Positions 1-12,200 of a stretch of DNA of 64,000 bases are shown here, piece by piece (the stretch's first letter is position 1; each line of letters begins with the position of its first letter). The position numbers and the translations under genes were made by a program. The stretch is taken from the NCBI RefSeq assembly GCF_036370855.1, contig NC_088102.1:20689001-20753000 (forward strand), given 5' to 3'. Under the pieces are notes generated by a model that was given only the letters and a program-made list of their open reading frames with translations, was not told the DNA's origin and made no database searches. This stretch comes from Dromaius novaehollandiae (lineage: Eukaryota; Chordata; Aves; Casuariiformes; Dromaiidae).

Positions 1-3000
1 TGTCACAGCTGCCACCATCACCCCCGTGTCTGCATTTGCTTCGTAAGCCCAGGTCCCCCGGCCTCAGGGCTGGCGGTGCCCCGGGAGGTCTCCTGGGGTG
101 CGGAGAGGCTGCGAAGGTGGAGGTCACCGCCTGGCACGCAGGCAGCGCAAGCGGTCGGTCACCCACCAGCACCGCCTGATAGCTTCCAGCTGAGGAGGAG
201 GAGAAAGACAGACCATGGTCTCACATTCAAACGTGAGCCAATTGCTCGCCCACAGCCATTCTTGGGCAGGAAATTTAGGAGTGGTCTTCAGTCTTTTCGA
301 TTTCTACCACAGATGGTGAATACATCATCCAGCTTGTCCCGTTTTTCTGCTGTGAGTGTGTATGTTTTCTGCGTACGTATTCCTCTGTTTGCATACAGGT
401 GTTATTCTCCATAAAATCTGAGGGAGCTGCAGTCACATAGTGATGGAAAAAGTGCGGGCATGTTAAAAAATGGTAAGGTCGCACCTCCCTGTCCCTCCCC
501 CTTCTTATAAGCCCTCTTTTTAAAATCTTCATTCCTCCAGGGACGAATTCTACCTGGTTATTTGCACAGCATCTAGTCCCAGTCTGGAATCCTAGGCAAA
601 ACAGTGTTTTCGAAAGTGTTCTTCATTTAAGAGAAATGAGATTGTTTCTCATTTTGTCTGTATCCTAAGATTATACCTCTCACATTTTGGATAATTATTA
701 CAATGTAAAAATTATTACATTGTTATACATTGCTGTATAAAATATGAAAAAATGTACAAAGAGCAAAGATGTTTCACAGTTCCAGAAATAATTACAGTGA
801 CATATTTTTTTCTTAATCTTCAGGTCAATCTGGAGCACTAATGTGCTCAGTCAGAAAATTCAGTTGATCAAAGCAAACCTTAGCTCCCAGCTTAGCACTG
901 AAAACGAAAATACAGTATGTTGATTTAAAATAACCAGGCATGCCCTAGAGATAAATATGAAATGTCGTAGTTCCATATCAGACTGAATTTAATACAGGAA
1001 TAACACAAAATGCAATTCAGAAATAAATTAATAATAAGAAATCAAAATCCTTTACTAAAAAGGGCTGTCTTATACCATCTTTATACATATTTTTGAAGAG
1101 AAAGAAAATATATTCAGGCTTTCAGCTGTTAAAAACACTGCAGAAGTCAAGGGAGACAAATGCATGCTTTCTTCTGGGAGGAGGGGTGGCTTTGCAAATG
1201 TATGATTAGGGTCCTCCAAGAACTGTTTATTTTAGAAGGAGTCAAGGGTTGAATCAGGCAGAGTCACTTCTTATTTTACTGTACTTTGCTTCTCTTTGGG
1301 CAGCTGCCAAAACCTGCAGGACTCCACTTCTCACGCCGGTGACGCTTACAGATGATTTCCCCCTGTTGCATAACCAAGTCACAGCCCCAAAGCGCACGGC
1401 AGCGCAGTCCGTAGCACCCGCGGAGAGCCGCGCACCGACATGGCCTCCTCAATAATTCATGGGGCTTAAACGCCAGGAGGGTCCATTTCTGGACACAGAC
1501 CATTTCAGCGGTTTCTGGCGGAGGCTGGCGCAGCCCGGCCCAGTCCTGCTGCACCGCCGGGAGCGGGAGCGCGGGAAGCCCGGGTGGGTACCCCCGGGCC
1601 GGCGTCGGGATCCACAGCCCCGCGGCCACGCGTTTCCACGTCTTGCAGATGCCCCTCATGCCAGCGCAGGCCTGGGGCGGGGGGATGCTCGGCACACCCC
1701 CAGTGCTGCAGCCGCCCGGGGAAGCTCCTGCCACGTCCAAGTCCTCGCCGTTCTCCTGGGGAGATCAATCAGTGACCGCAAGTTTTGTACAAGATCTAGG
1801 GCTGCTTTTTTTCATTCGAGTGGGGCTTGCGCTTTCAGCGTGTATAGTCTTGGCCTGGGCTTCGGTCTCTAGAAATAGCTCAGACAGAGCTGGCTATATT
1901 TGGATTTCCCCGTCTCTAGTGGAGCTGCAGTGTTTAAGCATTAATTTGTTCTGCATGGCTTTGCACAGGAGGCAAACGCAGAGGTCAAACTCTGCAACGT
2001 TGAATCATGAGGCCGCTTAGTTCTGCCTGCCTGCCGCCTGCTTATCAAGGTTAATAGGAGCTGGCAAGCTCCAGAGGCCCAGCTACGCTGATTGCTTTAA
2101 AATCTTTCAAAGGCCACATTGACTATCATGAGAAGGATCAACTGCGTTGGTCTCACTGGGGTTACATTTGTTTGCCCCAATTACCAATCTATCTATTCAA
2201 GTGTTGCTGAAATAAACCATCTCCCTTAGCTCAATATTTATTTAAGCTGAAGCTGTGCTGAAATGGGGACTGAAAGTATTTGAGTGGAGACTGATAGAAC
2301 AGCTACCTGCCTTGCGGTTTCTGTATTGCACTCCCATTGTACCCGCAGTGCAGAGAAAGTGTTCAAATTTAATGAAATTTCACTTTTCTGTGGCTGACAC
2401 CAGACACCCCAGCAACTAGAGGACTGAAGAGATTATTTTTCCTCCCATGGTAGAAATGTTGCAAAAAAATATTGTTAAGCAGAAGTCCTGCGCTACCAAA
2501 CAAGGCTGCAGAGCAGCTTCAGTTTGGCCCAGAGAAGCGACCTGGCATTTCTCAGCCAAGCTGAGCTCCTCAGCTCTGCACTGCCGAGCTGGAGCCCCAG
2601 GTCCAAATTCACGAGTGCAAGAGAGCAGCGTGCAAAGTTCAAGTGCAGCCCCCAGGACTGCTGTCAGTGCCCTACACACCTGAAAAGCCACAAGCCCGTG
2701 AGCTTTCGCTGCTGGAGTTCCTGGTATTCTGCTACTGCCTGTGCTAAAACTGTCCTTGTTGCAGGGCTGGGTGTCCCCATGCTTGTCTCACCCCTCCACT
2801 TTGGTCTAGAAATCAGACCCTCTTCAGCTTCGTCCTCCATGGATCCCACAAACATATTCAGGCATACTTAGTGCAAATAGCCACTGTCCTGAGTTCAGGA
2901 TAAAATTTAAATGTGATTTCATTTCAGACCAACAATATTCTTGCTAAGAGAAGAGCGAGGGGCGATCAGCCACCTTCTCCTGAGACTACAAGTTTGGACG

Positions 3001-5712
3001 TGCTGTTGTTTGCACTTTGAAAGAGCAAGTCAGCTGCCTGTTCTGAAAGCGATGGCCTAGATGGGTGAGTTCAAAAGAGGGCTTTGAGCGGCGAATACCC
3101 GTCTTGCACAGGCACCAGTGTCAGCTTGCAGAGAAATACCTGCACTTGGGAGCAAGAACAGGATTTCCAGCACCTATCCACAAGCTCGGTGGGGCACCAG
3201 GGGCTCCCAGGGTGGCACGATTCCCACGGGAATTGCGGCTGATCCGACCCATGCCCGGCCTGCCCACGGCACAACTCGCCACGCGGCGGGAGCAGCCTCC
3301 AGCTGCCTTGGCGGCGGGCTGCAGTCCAGTGCGTTAAGCACTCCAGTCGGCTGCCTGGGGAAGGGCGCTCGGTGCTAGGAGCCTCCCGTTCCTTCCTTCA
3401 CCCCTGCAAATATTAGGTGGGGGGTTCCCAGCTGGCTACCTATGTGTCAGCAGCCCTTGTCCTGGCCCCGAGGCAGGGCAGGAGGGTGCAGAGGCAGCGA
3501 GCTGTGTTTTACCTGCTGGGCAGAGGCAGCCGTGCCAAGGGCGCGCAGAGCGGCGGTGCTGGGAGGAGGACGCCTGCCTGCGCAGCTGGGTCAGCTGCCC
3601 AGCCTGCAACCGGCATCTCATCCTGCTCTAGAAAAAAGCCAACCCGAACTATTTCATGCATTCACAGATGCTGCTTTAATAGCAGAGGCTTCGTGGTAAT
3701 AGTGCACTGACTAGAGTCTGTGTGGGAGGGAGCAAGGTGCAGTTTTGCATGCAGCGCTAATGCTTCTGGTTAAGCACAATCCATCCGAAGGTCCTTTCAG
3801 CACAGCAGAGTTCGGTGGAGGACTAGCTGACTGTGCTTGTTCAGAGGGCACTAATGCAACGGTGTGATTAATGTACAGCCGTGCTTTTGTTTGCTTTGAC
3901 CGCTGCAGTCAGTGGCGACGGGCAGTGTAACACGGCAAGTCCCCCCTGCAGCGCTAGGCGGCTGCTGCCAGCGATGACGGCCGGCCTCCCGCGAGCTGCG
4001 AGGGCGAGTCGCCGCCCCGGGTACAGAGCGGCCGCGCTGGTGGCACTCACAACTGAAAGATGTGGAACAAACAAGGTGATTTCCCAACAAATATTTATTT
4101 AGAGCAAGCGTATTGGGCTTAATGCTTCTTCCACTGGCGATAATGAAAGTTTTGCATTGACAAAAGTTACTGTGGTGCTTGCGATGTCCTTTGACATCCA
4201 TAGATGAAAGGTTCTAAATAATGGCTAAGGATTATGTCTTCCTCGATGGGAACATGAGCTGGCCCACTGGATGAATTAATAAACACATTTTTACATTAGG
4301 TATGCTAAAACGCTTGTGATGCTTCATGCTTAAATTTGACATGTTGACAAAAGCAGGCTGAAGATTTGGTTTCATTTTATTTTACTAAAATTTCATACTT
4401 GCAAGGCATCAAAAATCTTTAAGCAATTTCAGTTTTAAGACATTAAACCCCCTCAAAAGAGACAAATATTTTGCCACGGTTTCACAGACAGAAAAATTGA
4501 GGTGTACAAAAGATCACTGACACTTTAACGTCTTGGGATCTGTGAACTAAAGGCTGCACCACTGGCCATTATACCGATACAGGAAGATTTAATCTTTTTT
4601 ATTCAGGCAAAAACCACAGAATGGTCTCTACAAAAGAAAGGCACCTTCCTGGTGTAAAAATGTCAGAATGCAGATGTTCTTTGCATTTAGATATTTTGTA
4701 ATGCCCAAGAAAATTTACCATGCACTCATCCTCATATATATTATATTCTATACTAACTCTCACCAGGAAGGCTACGACCGTGGAAGACCCCAAACACCTT
4801 TCTCTGATGAGTGGAATATATCTCCCTGTCTCTGGGGGTTTCACTCCTGATCTCTCAGTAGAGCTCCTCAAAAGGTTTTTCTCACCTTGCTGCCCAGCTG
4901 AGTTTGCCTTGAGGCCTCTGAGAAGCATTGCCGGCAGCAGCAGGAGCCTGGCTTTGCGCTCCAGCTCCAAAGCCACCGGTCTGGGAAGTGCCACCACAGT
5001 TAAGCCAAAGACCTCTCAGTCGCTCTGCTTGCTGTAGTATGGGAGAATCTTTTAAATACAGGTTTGATCTCAAAACTGAAATGTCTAAATAGCACCTAAA
5101 AGTGATATTCATGATATAAACTTGAAATTTGTTTTCAAGCATTACATGGTGTATAAGTGATCAGCGTGTACTACTACATGCTAGAAAGCCTGGTATGCAG
5201 TATTTGTAATGAATTCCAACACATATCATGGGAGTGGTTCTGATTTCCGTGCCCAGGCCACATCCCTCCTGTGAAGGAAGTCCTCGGAAAGGACCAAGCG
5301 TGGGAGCCAACTTCAAGTGCTTCTGCTTAGTCTTGTCCTGTATTTTCTGCACCTCCAACATCCCCATAAACAATTATTTTTCCAGACTTGGACAAAGTAA
5401 TGACTAGACGATCACTTTCCAGTTAATGATAGTTTCCTTCAGAGTTGAAGAGGTTTTTTTCATTCATTTTTCCTCCAAATTTAGTGATTTGCACGTGAGA
5501 GTTTTGTACCCTGTCTTCTGCTTCTGGAGGCCTGAGTTTCAAAGGCTACATTGATATCTATGCAATGAGATGTAAGGCTTTATAAAAGGCTGTTCTCATA
5601 ATGAAGTTATACAGATTGGGTGTCCTGCCTCTCAAATGTTTGACTGGCAGCTTCTACTAGGAGAGAAACAAGCAATGCAATGTCAAGTCACAGAAAGATG
5701 TAAATAACAAAA

Positions 5713-5738
5713 CAAGCAAGCAAGCAAACAAAAAAAAA
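5713..5738 (+). repeat. Short AAGC/A-rich simple repeat
   Basis: A few AAGC units run into a poly-A stretch. No further structure. Confidence 0.8.
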
Positions 5739-6169
5739 TCAAAGAAGTGGTGTGCTATTTCCTGCCATCCGTTTTTTTCTACTTGAAATTTATGACTGTT
5801 TTTCTGCAGGAATGAGGTTTGGCATGATTGTGCTGTCTGTCTCTTTGTATCCCTTCCAATTTCAGTGACATTTGGCAGAGAGGTAATGATCTAAAAGAGA
5901 CAATGTTTTGACAAGTTTCATAAAAACAGGTGATTTTGTGGAGGAGGCTGACTCTAAGTGCATTGATGGGGAAGGAGCCTGGGTGGGAAACTCACATGTT
6001 ATTAGACAGCAGAGAAATCAAGTGATAAAGTCTTTTTATATATGCCAGTCATAGATAAAACTTCTGAATTTATCCCTTCTTCTGCATAAAAACACTCATC
6101 TCAGAAAAAATTCTTTGGGAAATCAGGTCTGTGTAGTCCTGGTGCCCAGGGATCGACTTGTTCTCCACC

Positions 6170-6290
6170 TTGTTTATGGATTTCATCTAGTTCGATGAGT
6201 CATGGGGACAAGGACCATCTCTTAATCGACGTCTGTACCTGGCACAGTGAGCACCAGCCTCAGCTGAGTCAAGGGCTCTTCCACAGTGAA
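6170..6290 (+). repeat. L2/MIR-like 3' tail fragment
   Basis: GGGGACAAGGACCATCTCTT then GTCTGTACCTGGCACAGTGA match the tail words 'ggggacaggaaccatctctt' and 'gtctgtacagcacctggcacagtg' of old amniote repeats. By eye only. Confidence 0.4.
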
Positions 6291-8944
6291 GGCAATTATG
6301 CACTGACGGAGCCTGTTCGCTGTGAAACAATGATACTCAGACCCATCAGGTCAGCCAGTATCTTCTCTTAGATAATGGAAGTTCTTTCTTCTCTTTTCCA
6401 TTACTCTTCTGTTATTAATAAGGTGAATTATTTATTACCACAGGAAATGAGAACAAAACTCACTGCAACAGATTGGAGAATCTAACTCTTCCGCCTTTTA
6501 TTGTATTTAGCTGCACAAAGTGTGAAGTCAGTGTAATGGGTTGGCAGTTCTAGTTTGCTCGTACTCTGCGCCCTGTTTACTTGGACATAAGGGACTGTAG
6601 AAAGCAAGGGTGGAAGAAGATCAGACACCTCTCTGGTCTCTCTCTACAGGAGAGGGACACAGGTTCCCCTCATGCTGCTATAGCTAGTGCACAGCTCCCT
6701 TCCTGCCTCATGCTCTTTCTCCCTTTCCAAAATAATTGCTCACAGAGGGATGCAGTGGGTATTCGAAAGGTATTAAGCAGCAGTCTCAGTGCTGCTGCCC
6801 TTTTCCTGGCCCTGGGGCACCAGACGGGGCCTTTTGCTCTCTGCCTCTGCCCCGCCAGACGCAGCATCTGCCCACGCGACACCAGCCTCCCAGCGCCGGA
6901 GCCTCTCCCCACGACCGAGCTTCCTCATTCCCCTCGCCTGAGCCCCACGCTGTCCCCGCTCCTCCAGGGCTTTTGCCCCTTGCCTGGTGCCCTGCCGTTC
7001 CCCTGGTTATACCTGCGTCTGCAGCTACGGGGCTGGAGGCTGCCGGGCGGCACAGCACTGCAGCTACGGCTACGCTTACGTGGGAGGCAGATACTGGTGA
7101 GGCAGCAGCTGCCTTTCTCCCGTTCGTATTTGTTTGCTATGCTGTTTCCCTCTTCTTCGGTGTGTGTTGTGGTTTTTTTCCTATTATTTGTCTTTGCGCA
7201 GCTGCTCAGGAGGCCCCTGCGCAAGGCCGCGTCCCTTGCCGCAGCACTGCAGCGCGGCGCTCCCCGAGCCCATCCCCGACATGGCAGGGGCAGCGACGAG
7301 CCGAAGCAGGGCTGCAATCGCTTCGGAGTCAGAGGCAGCAGGACCGTGGGTCTAGGCTGGAGACTTAGTGAAAGAGCTGATGTCTAGTTACCAAGGAGTG
7401 TTCCCTAATTTCAGGGTTCCTGAAGGAAAATCTCTGTCCACTGGAAGGCTGCACAGGACATATTGCTACTTTCCTCCTAGTAAATAAATAAAATTGACTT
7501 TCCAATGCACTCCCGTGCTCTAATCCATGCTTTGCTCCTGCTATTTTCAACACATCATTCTTCCACTGCAATCATGCTCCAAAACAATTTATGAATTTCA
7601 GAGTCTTGCTTAGAAAAAATTTTCCAAAGCATTATCCTGTCACACAATTTATTTGTGATAAAATAGCTTTCTTCACAGACCCTACCATCTTATCGTATGA
7701 GCTTTAATTTTCCTTCTCATTTCCAACTCTTAACTCTGTGTTCCACCATTTCTTTCTCCCTGTTATAAGGTCTGTATTACTTAAGTGAGAAATATTTAAG
7801 GGCTGGATGATATGCTGTTAAAAAGGTTGCATCAGGTGCAATGGTACAGCAGAAGGGTTGGCTAAAAGGTAAGGAGATGATAGCATTGCTCTTCCAAGGG
7901 AAATTTGCTAGTGAAGTTATATTTAGACACTTAAGACAGTTTGTAATCTGCAGGACTTTTCCCGGGGCATTTGGAAGCTGGCTTTCTCTGGATCATCCCT
8001 TAGAAGAAAACAGCAGCAGCTTTTATTTAATGTGGTTCTTCAGCCCCGTGGTTTCTTGGCTGTTGTAGATGCTGGCAGGCAAAAGCCATGATAAGACATC
8101 CTGGCTCCTTCTTGTTGCCCCTTCAGAGACATCCCAGATCCTTCACATTGCCCCCATTATAGTTGCAGAAAACACAGAAAGCTCTAGAATATCTAAAATA
8201 ACATAGATCCAAGCTGCATTATTTTTACAGTTGCTTGATTTTGGAGGTGGCGGCTGACCCAGGATTTCTGTGCTTGATTTGGCAAAACACACCAGCTTTC
8301 ACCAGCCAGGCTGAGCTTTATGCTTTTGCCTCAGCGTGCTCATCTGCTCTATACCAGACATGCATCTCCGCAATGCAGAATATACGGAGGACACGTCGTT
8401 ATTTGTTGCTTTTCCACTTGGAAAAATTTCCCTTCTGTATAGTTCAGTGTCATCTAAGTAAATGTTCCCTGTCTCTGTGTCGTTCTGAAACACAAATTGA
8501 TCCTGCAGACAGTCCAGCACACAGCATTCAACGCTTAGTTGAAGTAACTTTCTGTTTAGCTCTATCCAGACACCATGCCCTTGACAGAAATTTGTTACAC
8601 CGCAGAATAAATTCATTGCTGAGAATTATGACTAATTCTATTACAAAGACATAATTATTGAATTTAACAGATTATGTTTACAAAGTAGCTATTTGATTCT
8701 TTTAATGTCACATCCTATTCCATTTAAAATTGACATCCTATTTTTTTAACAGAACAGATGCCACAATGTTAATGACTGAGACACAGTATCTCATTATTGT
8801 CAGAAAAGTTTGCAGCTTATTGTTGACTTGCATGAAAGAACTTGCAGATAGCAGCAAAGTGCGATCAGGTTCGGGAACATGATGAGGAATACAGAGCAAT
8901 GTTAAATAAATCATTACTTGTGCATTATTAAAAATAACAGTCAC

Positions 8945-9110
8945 ACTTCTATAGCTCCTCTCATATAATGAACTCAAAGCCATTTGTAATTAATTCCACA
9001 ACAACATGTGGGTGAAGTAACTATACTGCATTATTTTTATAAGCAAAGAACAGAGACATCAGGAGGTGAAGTAAGCTGTTTAAAGCAATTTAGGCTCCCC
9101 TCTGCCTCGA
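8945..9110 (-). repeat. MIR-like relic, reverse orientation
   Basis: CAACAACATGTGGGTGAAGT, GCATTATTTTTATAAGC, AACAGAGACATCAGGAGGTG and AAGTAAGCTG run in the order of a reversed MIR core (acaaccctatgaggtagg, attatccccattttacag, aaactgaggcacagagagg, ttaagtaacttg). Strong divergence limits certainty. Confidence 0.45.
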
Positions 9111-9184
9111 ACAGTATGAGATAGTTTTGCCCCAAGAGCACTCCAGCAAGTAAGGCATGTCAGCAGGCAGAACATCCTGTTTTC

Positions 9185-9260
9185 TAGATTTTAAGCTCTT
9201 GGGGCTGGGACCATCTTTCTGTCCTGGGTTAGGCTAGAGTCTGGCCCAGAGAGGTCTTAA
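9185..9260 (+). repeat. L2/MIR-like 3' tail fragment
   Basis: TTTTAAGCTCTTGGGGCTGG followed by GACCATCTTTCTGTCCTG resembles the common 3' tail motif 'gtaagctctttggggcaggg accatctttttgttctg' of old amniote repeats. It is short and diverged. Confidence 0.45.
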
Positions 9261-12200
9261 GCCTTGCCGCACGGGCCAGGCACCACCCCAAGACAAAGAC
9301 AGACGCTACAACCCTTCATCGGGAAATCTGGAGGTGCCAAGAAGACAGGTCACAGCGCAGCATGGTGACGGGCTTGGAGGTGTCATGTCATTTGTTCTTG
9401 TTGAAGTCTGAAAAATTGTAATGCTGCACAGAAACAGACAAAATAAAAAAATGCTGCTTTACTCCTGGGAAGAGGGACTGGAAGCGGCGAGCGTGGGAGC
9501 CGTCGCGCCCCGCGCCTGTGGGAGCTGGCAGGGCAGCCTGGTCCGTGCCGGTGTCGTGGAGCGATGCAAGCACTCCCTTATTGCTGAGCCCAGCGGGTAA
9601 ATTAAAATCCTACCCCAAAAGATTTCCTAACACGGTACAGTCCAGGAAAAGCAATGACATTTACTGGCATACTGACAATAACATTACACATAACACCTCA
9701 GAGTATTTTATCAGCGCTTAAGTCAACTGTGCAGCTCAAATTATTTCCACTTTTGTAAACTGAGCTGTAGAGACTGCTGCGTAAAGCAGTATTTTGGGGA
9801 ACAGCATGGTGAGAGACTCTCAGCTGTGTTAGCCCAGGCGAGTGTGACTTGTTCTCATTTCCGCTGAGCTTCTTGGCTTTGCAGCTGGCAGATGTTTTTT
9901 TCTCCAGCTTTCATCCATATTTTATTTTTCATTGCCAATTGAGACAAATTCCCCTGTACCTGTGATACTCTGTGGCTGCGTTCCTTGCCAGGCAATGGCA
10001 ATCTTTCAGTGTAACAAAATGTCTAAATACTTCCTTAAATTATCATCTTTGTCCAGATGAAGGTAGCACTGTGTGTGCTGAGGTTGCTACTTTCCATACA
10101 CAGAGAAGAAGGTTCATCATGCAGGGAGCCCCGCTGAGATCCTTGAGGCAGAAAATTCTATTTTTGGTTCTATTCTTTAAATATTTGCCTGTTTTCCCTC
10201 CTCCCAAAGTTGTATTTATTATCTAGTCATGTTTTAAAGATGCTATGAAATTCTGCATTTAAAACACTTCCCCCGAAAGTGGTGGGCTTCTTATTAAAGA
10301 GAAGAGTAGGAAGAATCTGTTCCATTTTAAAGCTCCAAAAATAACATTCCCAGCATATTACTGTTGCTTCCTTCTCATTTTGCCTGTATTTAAGCTGCTC
10401 TAGGGTTTCACTCTGCCTGTGTCAGACATGAAAGTTCCTCCAGCATTAGACCTGGCAAGAGATCTGGACGGCCCAGGGGAGCCAGAGGAAAGGGCGATCC
10501 TGTTGTCCGCGATCCTTACGTTCCTCTGGGATCAGTGGGTTTCCTCCAGATCAACTCTGAGCAGTGGCACCAGGTAATCTGCTATTCATATAATGGTAGA
10601 AATGTTGTCAGGACTCCAGCTGCTGATGGATGGAAGAATAAACTCTTTCTCATGAGGGATCTTGTATTCTGTGACTGTGAGCTTAGCTGCACTTAATGTA
10701 TGATTTCCTTCCTCAAAATGCCATCTTTTTTCACAGGAAATATTTTGTTAGTTCTTGTCCTGGAGCCTTCTGTTGCTTTACAAGAAAAATATGCTGCAAG
10801 GGCTGCCTGATGAAATGGACTACATGAAGATTTAGAGAATATTGGGATAGCCTTCACAACCCAGGGAATAGTAGATTCTACCTCTGTGTATATGTGCAAC
10901 AACAGGAAGAGAGGAAATCTGTGATGAGCAATGGCCATATGAACCATTTAGTTGACATAAAACTATTTCGAATCTTGACGAAAGTCTTGTATCCTTATGA
11001 AAATAGCAGTCCCGAGGCAGCAGAGTCTGCCTCTAGGACAATATGTATTTTTTTCAGATCTTCATTTCTCATTTTGTAGTAACAATCTTATTTACTCTTA
11101 AGATATCAGAATTAGTCATTAATAATTACATGTCAGGAGTTTGCTGACTCTACCAGTGATTATTCTGCTGTTATGCATTACACATTAGCCGAGTGAACAG
11201 GAAACAATATATTCTATAACTTGTAATAGAGCTATGGCTAGAAAACATAAACATTTTTGTCAATAAATAGAATGAGTGTAAAATCTGAACAATAAAGGTA
11301 AGTACGGATTTAAATTTGATTGTGTTATTATCAAGTGAAAATGACATTACAATTAGAAGGAAAATATTTTCTGGAAAAAAGAAAAGGTTACCTCAACTTT
11401 TGTGTAGCTACAAGATGGCATTCAAAAGAGATACTTTTATACCCATCGGGGAGCCATCTAGGGCATATGCAGATTTGACATTTTCTTCTTTCTCCTCTAT
11501 TTGTATCTGCAGCCCAGCGTGAACAGTTTCCTTCTTATTTGCTGTCTCTAAGTATCTTTGTCTGGGCAGCTGTTGATTCAGGCTTGGTGAATAAATAAAA
11601 TGAAGAGGACTTCCTGCACGGTTTAAAAGCAATGTTGTTTTCTGAATTCCAGCTTGCTATTTGTGGTGGTAGTATTATTGAGGGAAAAGGAAGAACTTGC
11701 AGAAATGGTATGCCAGGCTGCAATGCACTGGTGATAGGGGACTTCGCACATGATTGAAAGAAGCCCCATCTGGTTATTTTAAGATTCAAGATGCTAAGAG
11801 TCTCAGAAAAAGTGCTGAACATCCTCAGCACCTACTGCAGGAGTGGAGATACTCAGTTCCTCTCAGATGACACCACACACTCACTGGGGTCATGGCGGGA
11901 ATGAGCTTGGATGAATCCGTGCTCCTTGCTAGAGTTGGGGAGCCGGAGATGAATCCTGCTCCTTGGCTGCTCTCCTGCTGGTTGCTGCACCTGTGCCAGG
12001 GACAGGCAATGCGGATGCCAGCTCACAGGAAAGCACTGACTGCTGCTGCATGGTGCAGCGCGTGCACGCGGCAGGAGGGGAAATAGAGAAATTGGGAATC
12101 TCCACAAGGAGGACTCATTTTTAATGATCTCTTCAGGGCTTCCTGTTCCTCTTTGCTTTTTGTCAGCTAAGAAGGATGTGCAGATGATGGGCAGCTGAGG

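Larger units (their letters stand above)
1..9799. other. 3' flank, distal part: gene-free with GC-rich patches
   Basis: Intergenic sequence with alternating AT-rich DNA and GC/CpG-rich patches (about 1380-1730, 3200-3620, 3900-4050, 6800-7340 and 9480-9560). Some open frames through these patches exceed 200 codons. They are Pro/Ala/Arg-rich composition artefacts without domains. MIR-like or L2-like scraps lie near 6170-6290 and 8945-9260. Confidence 0.65.

Noticed and set aside
6581..7387. 268-codon plus-strand open frame, and a 210-codon overlapping one
   Set aside because: Several overlapping frames are open at once in a GC-rich block. There is no domain, no splice structure and no recognisable homology.
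8235..8654. 139-codon plus-strand open frame in the 3' flank
   Set aside because: No family signature, no splice partners and average composition; within chance length for this much sequence.
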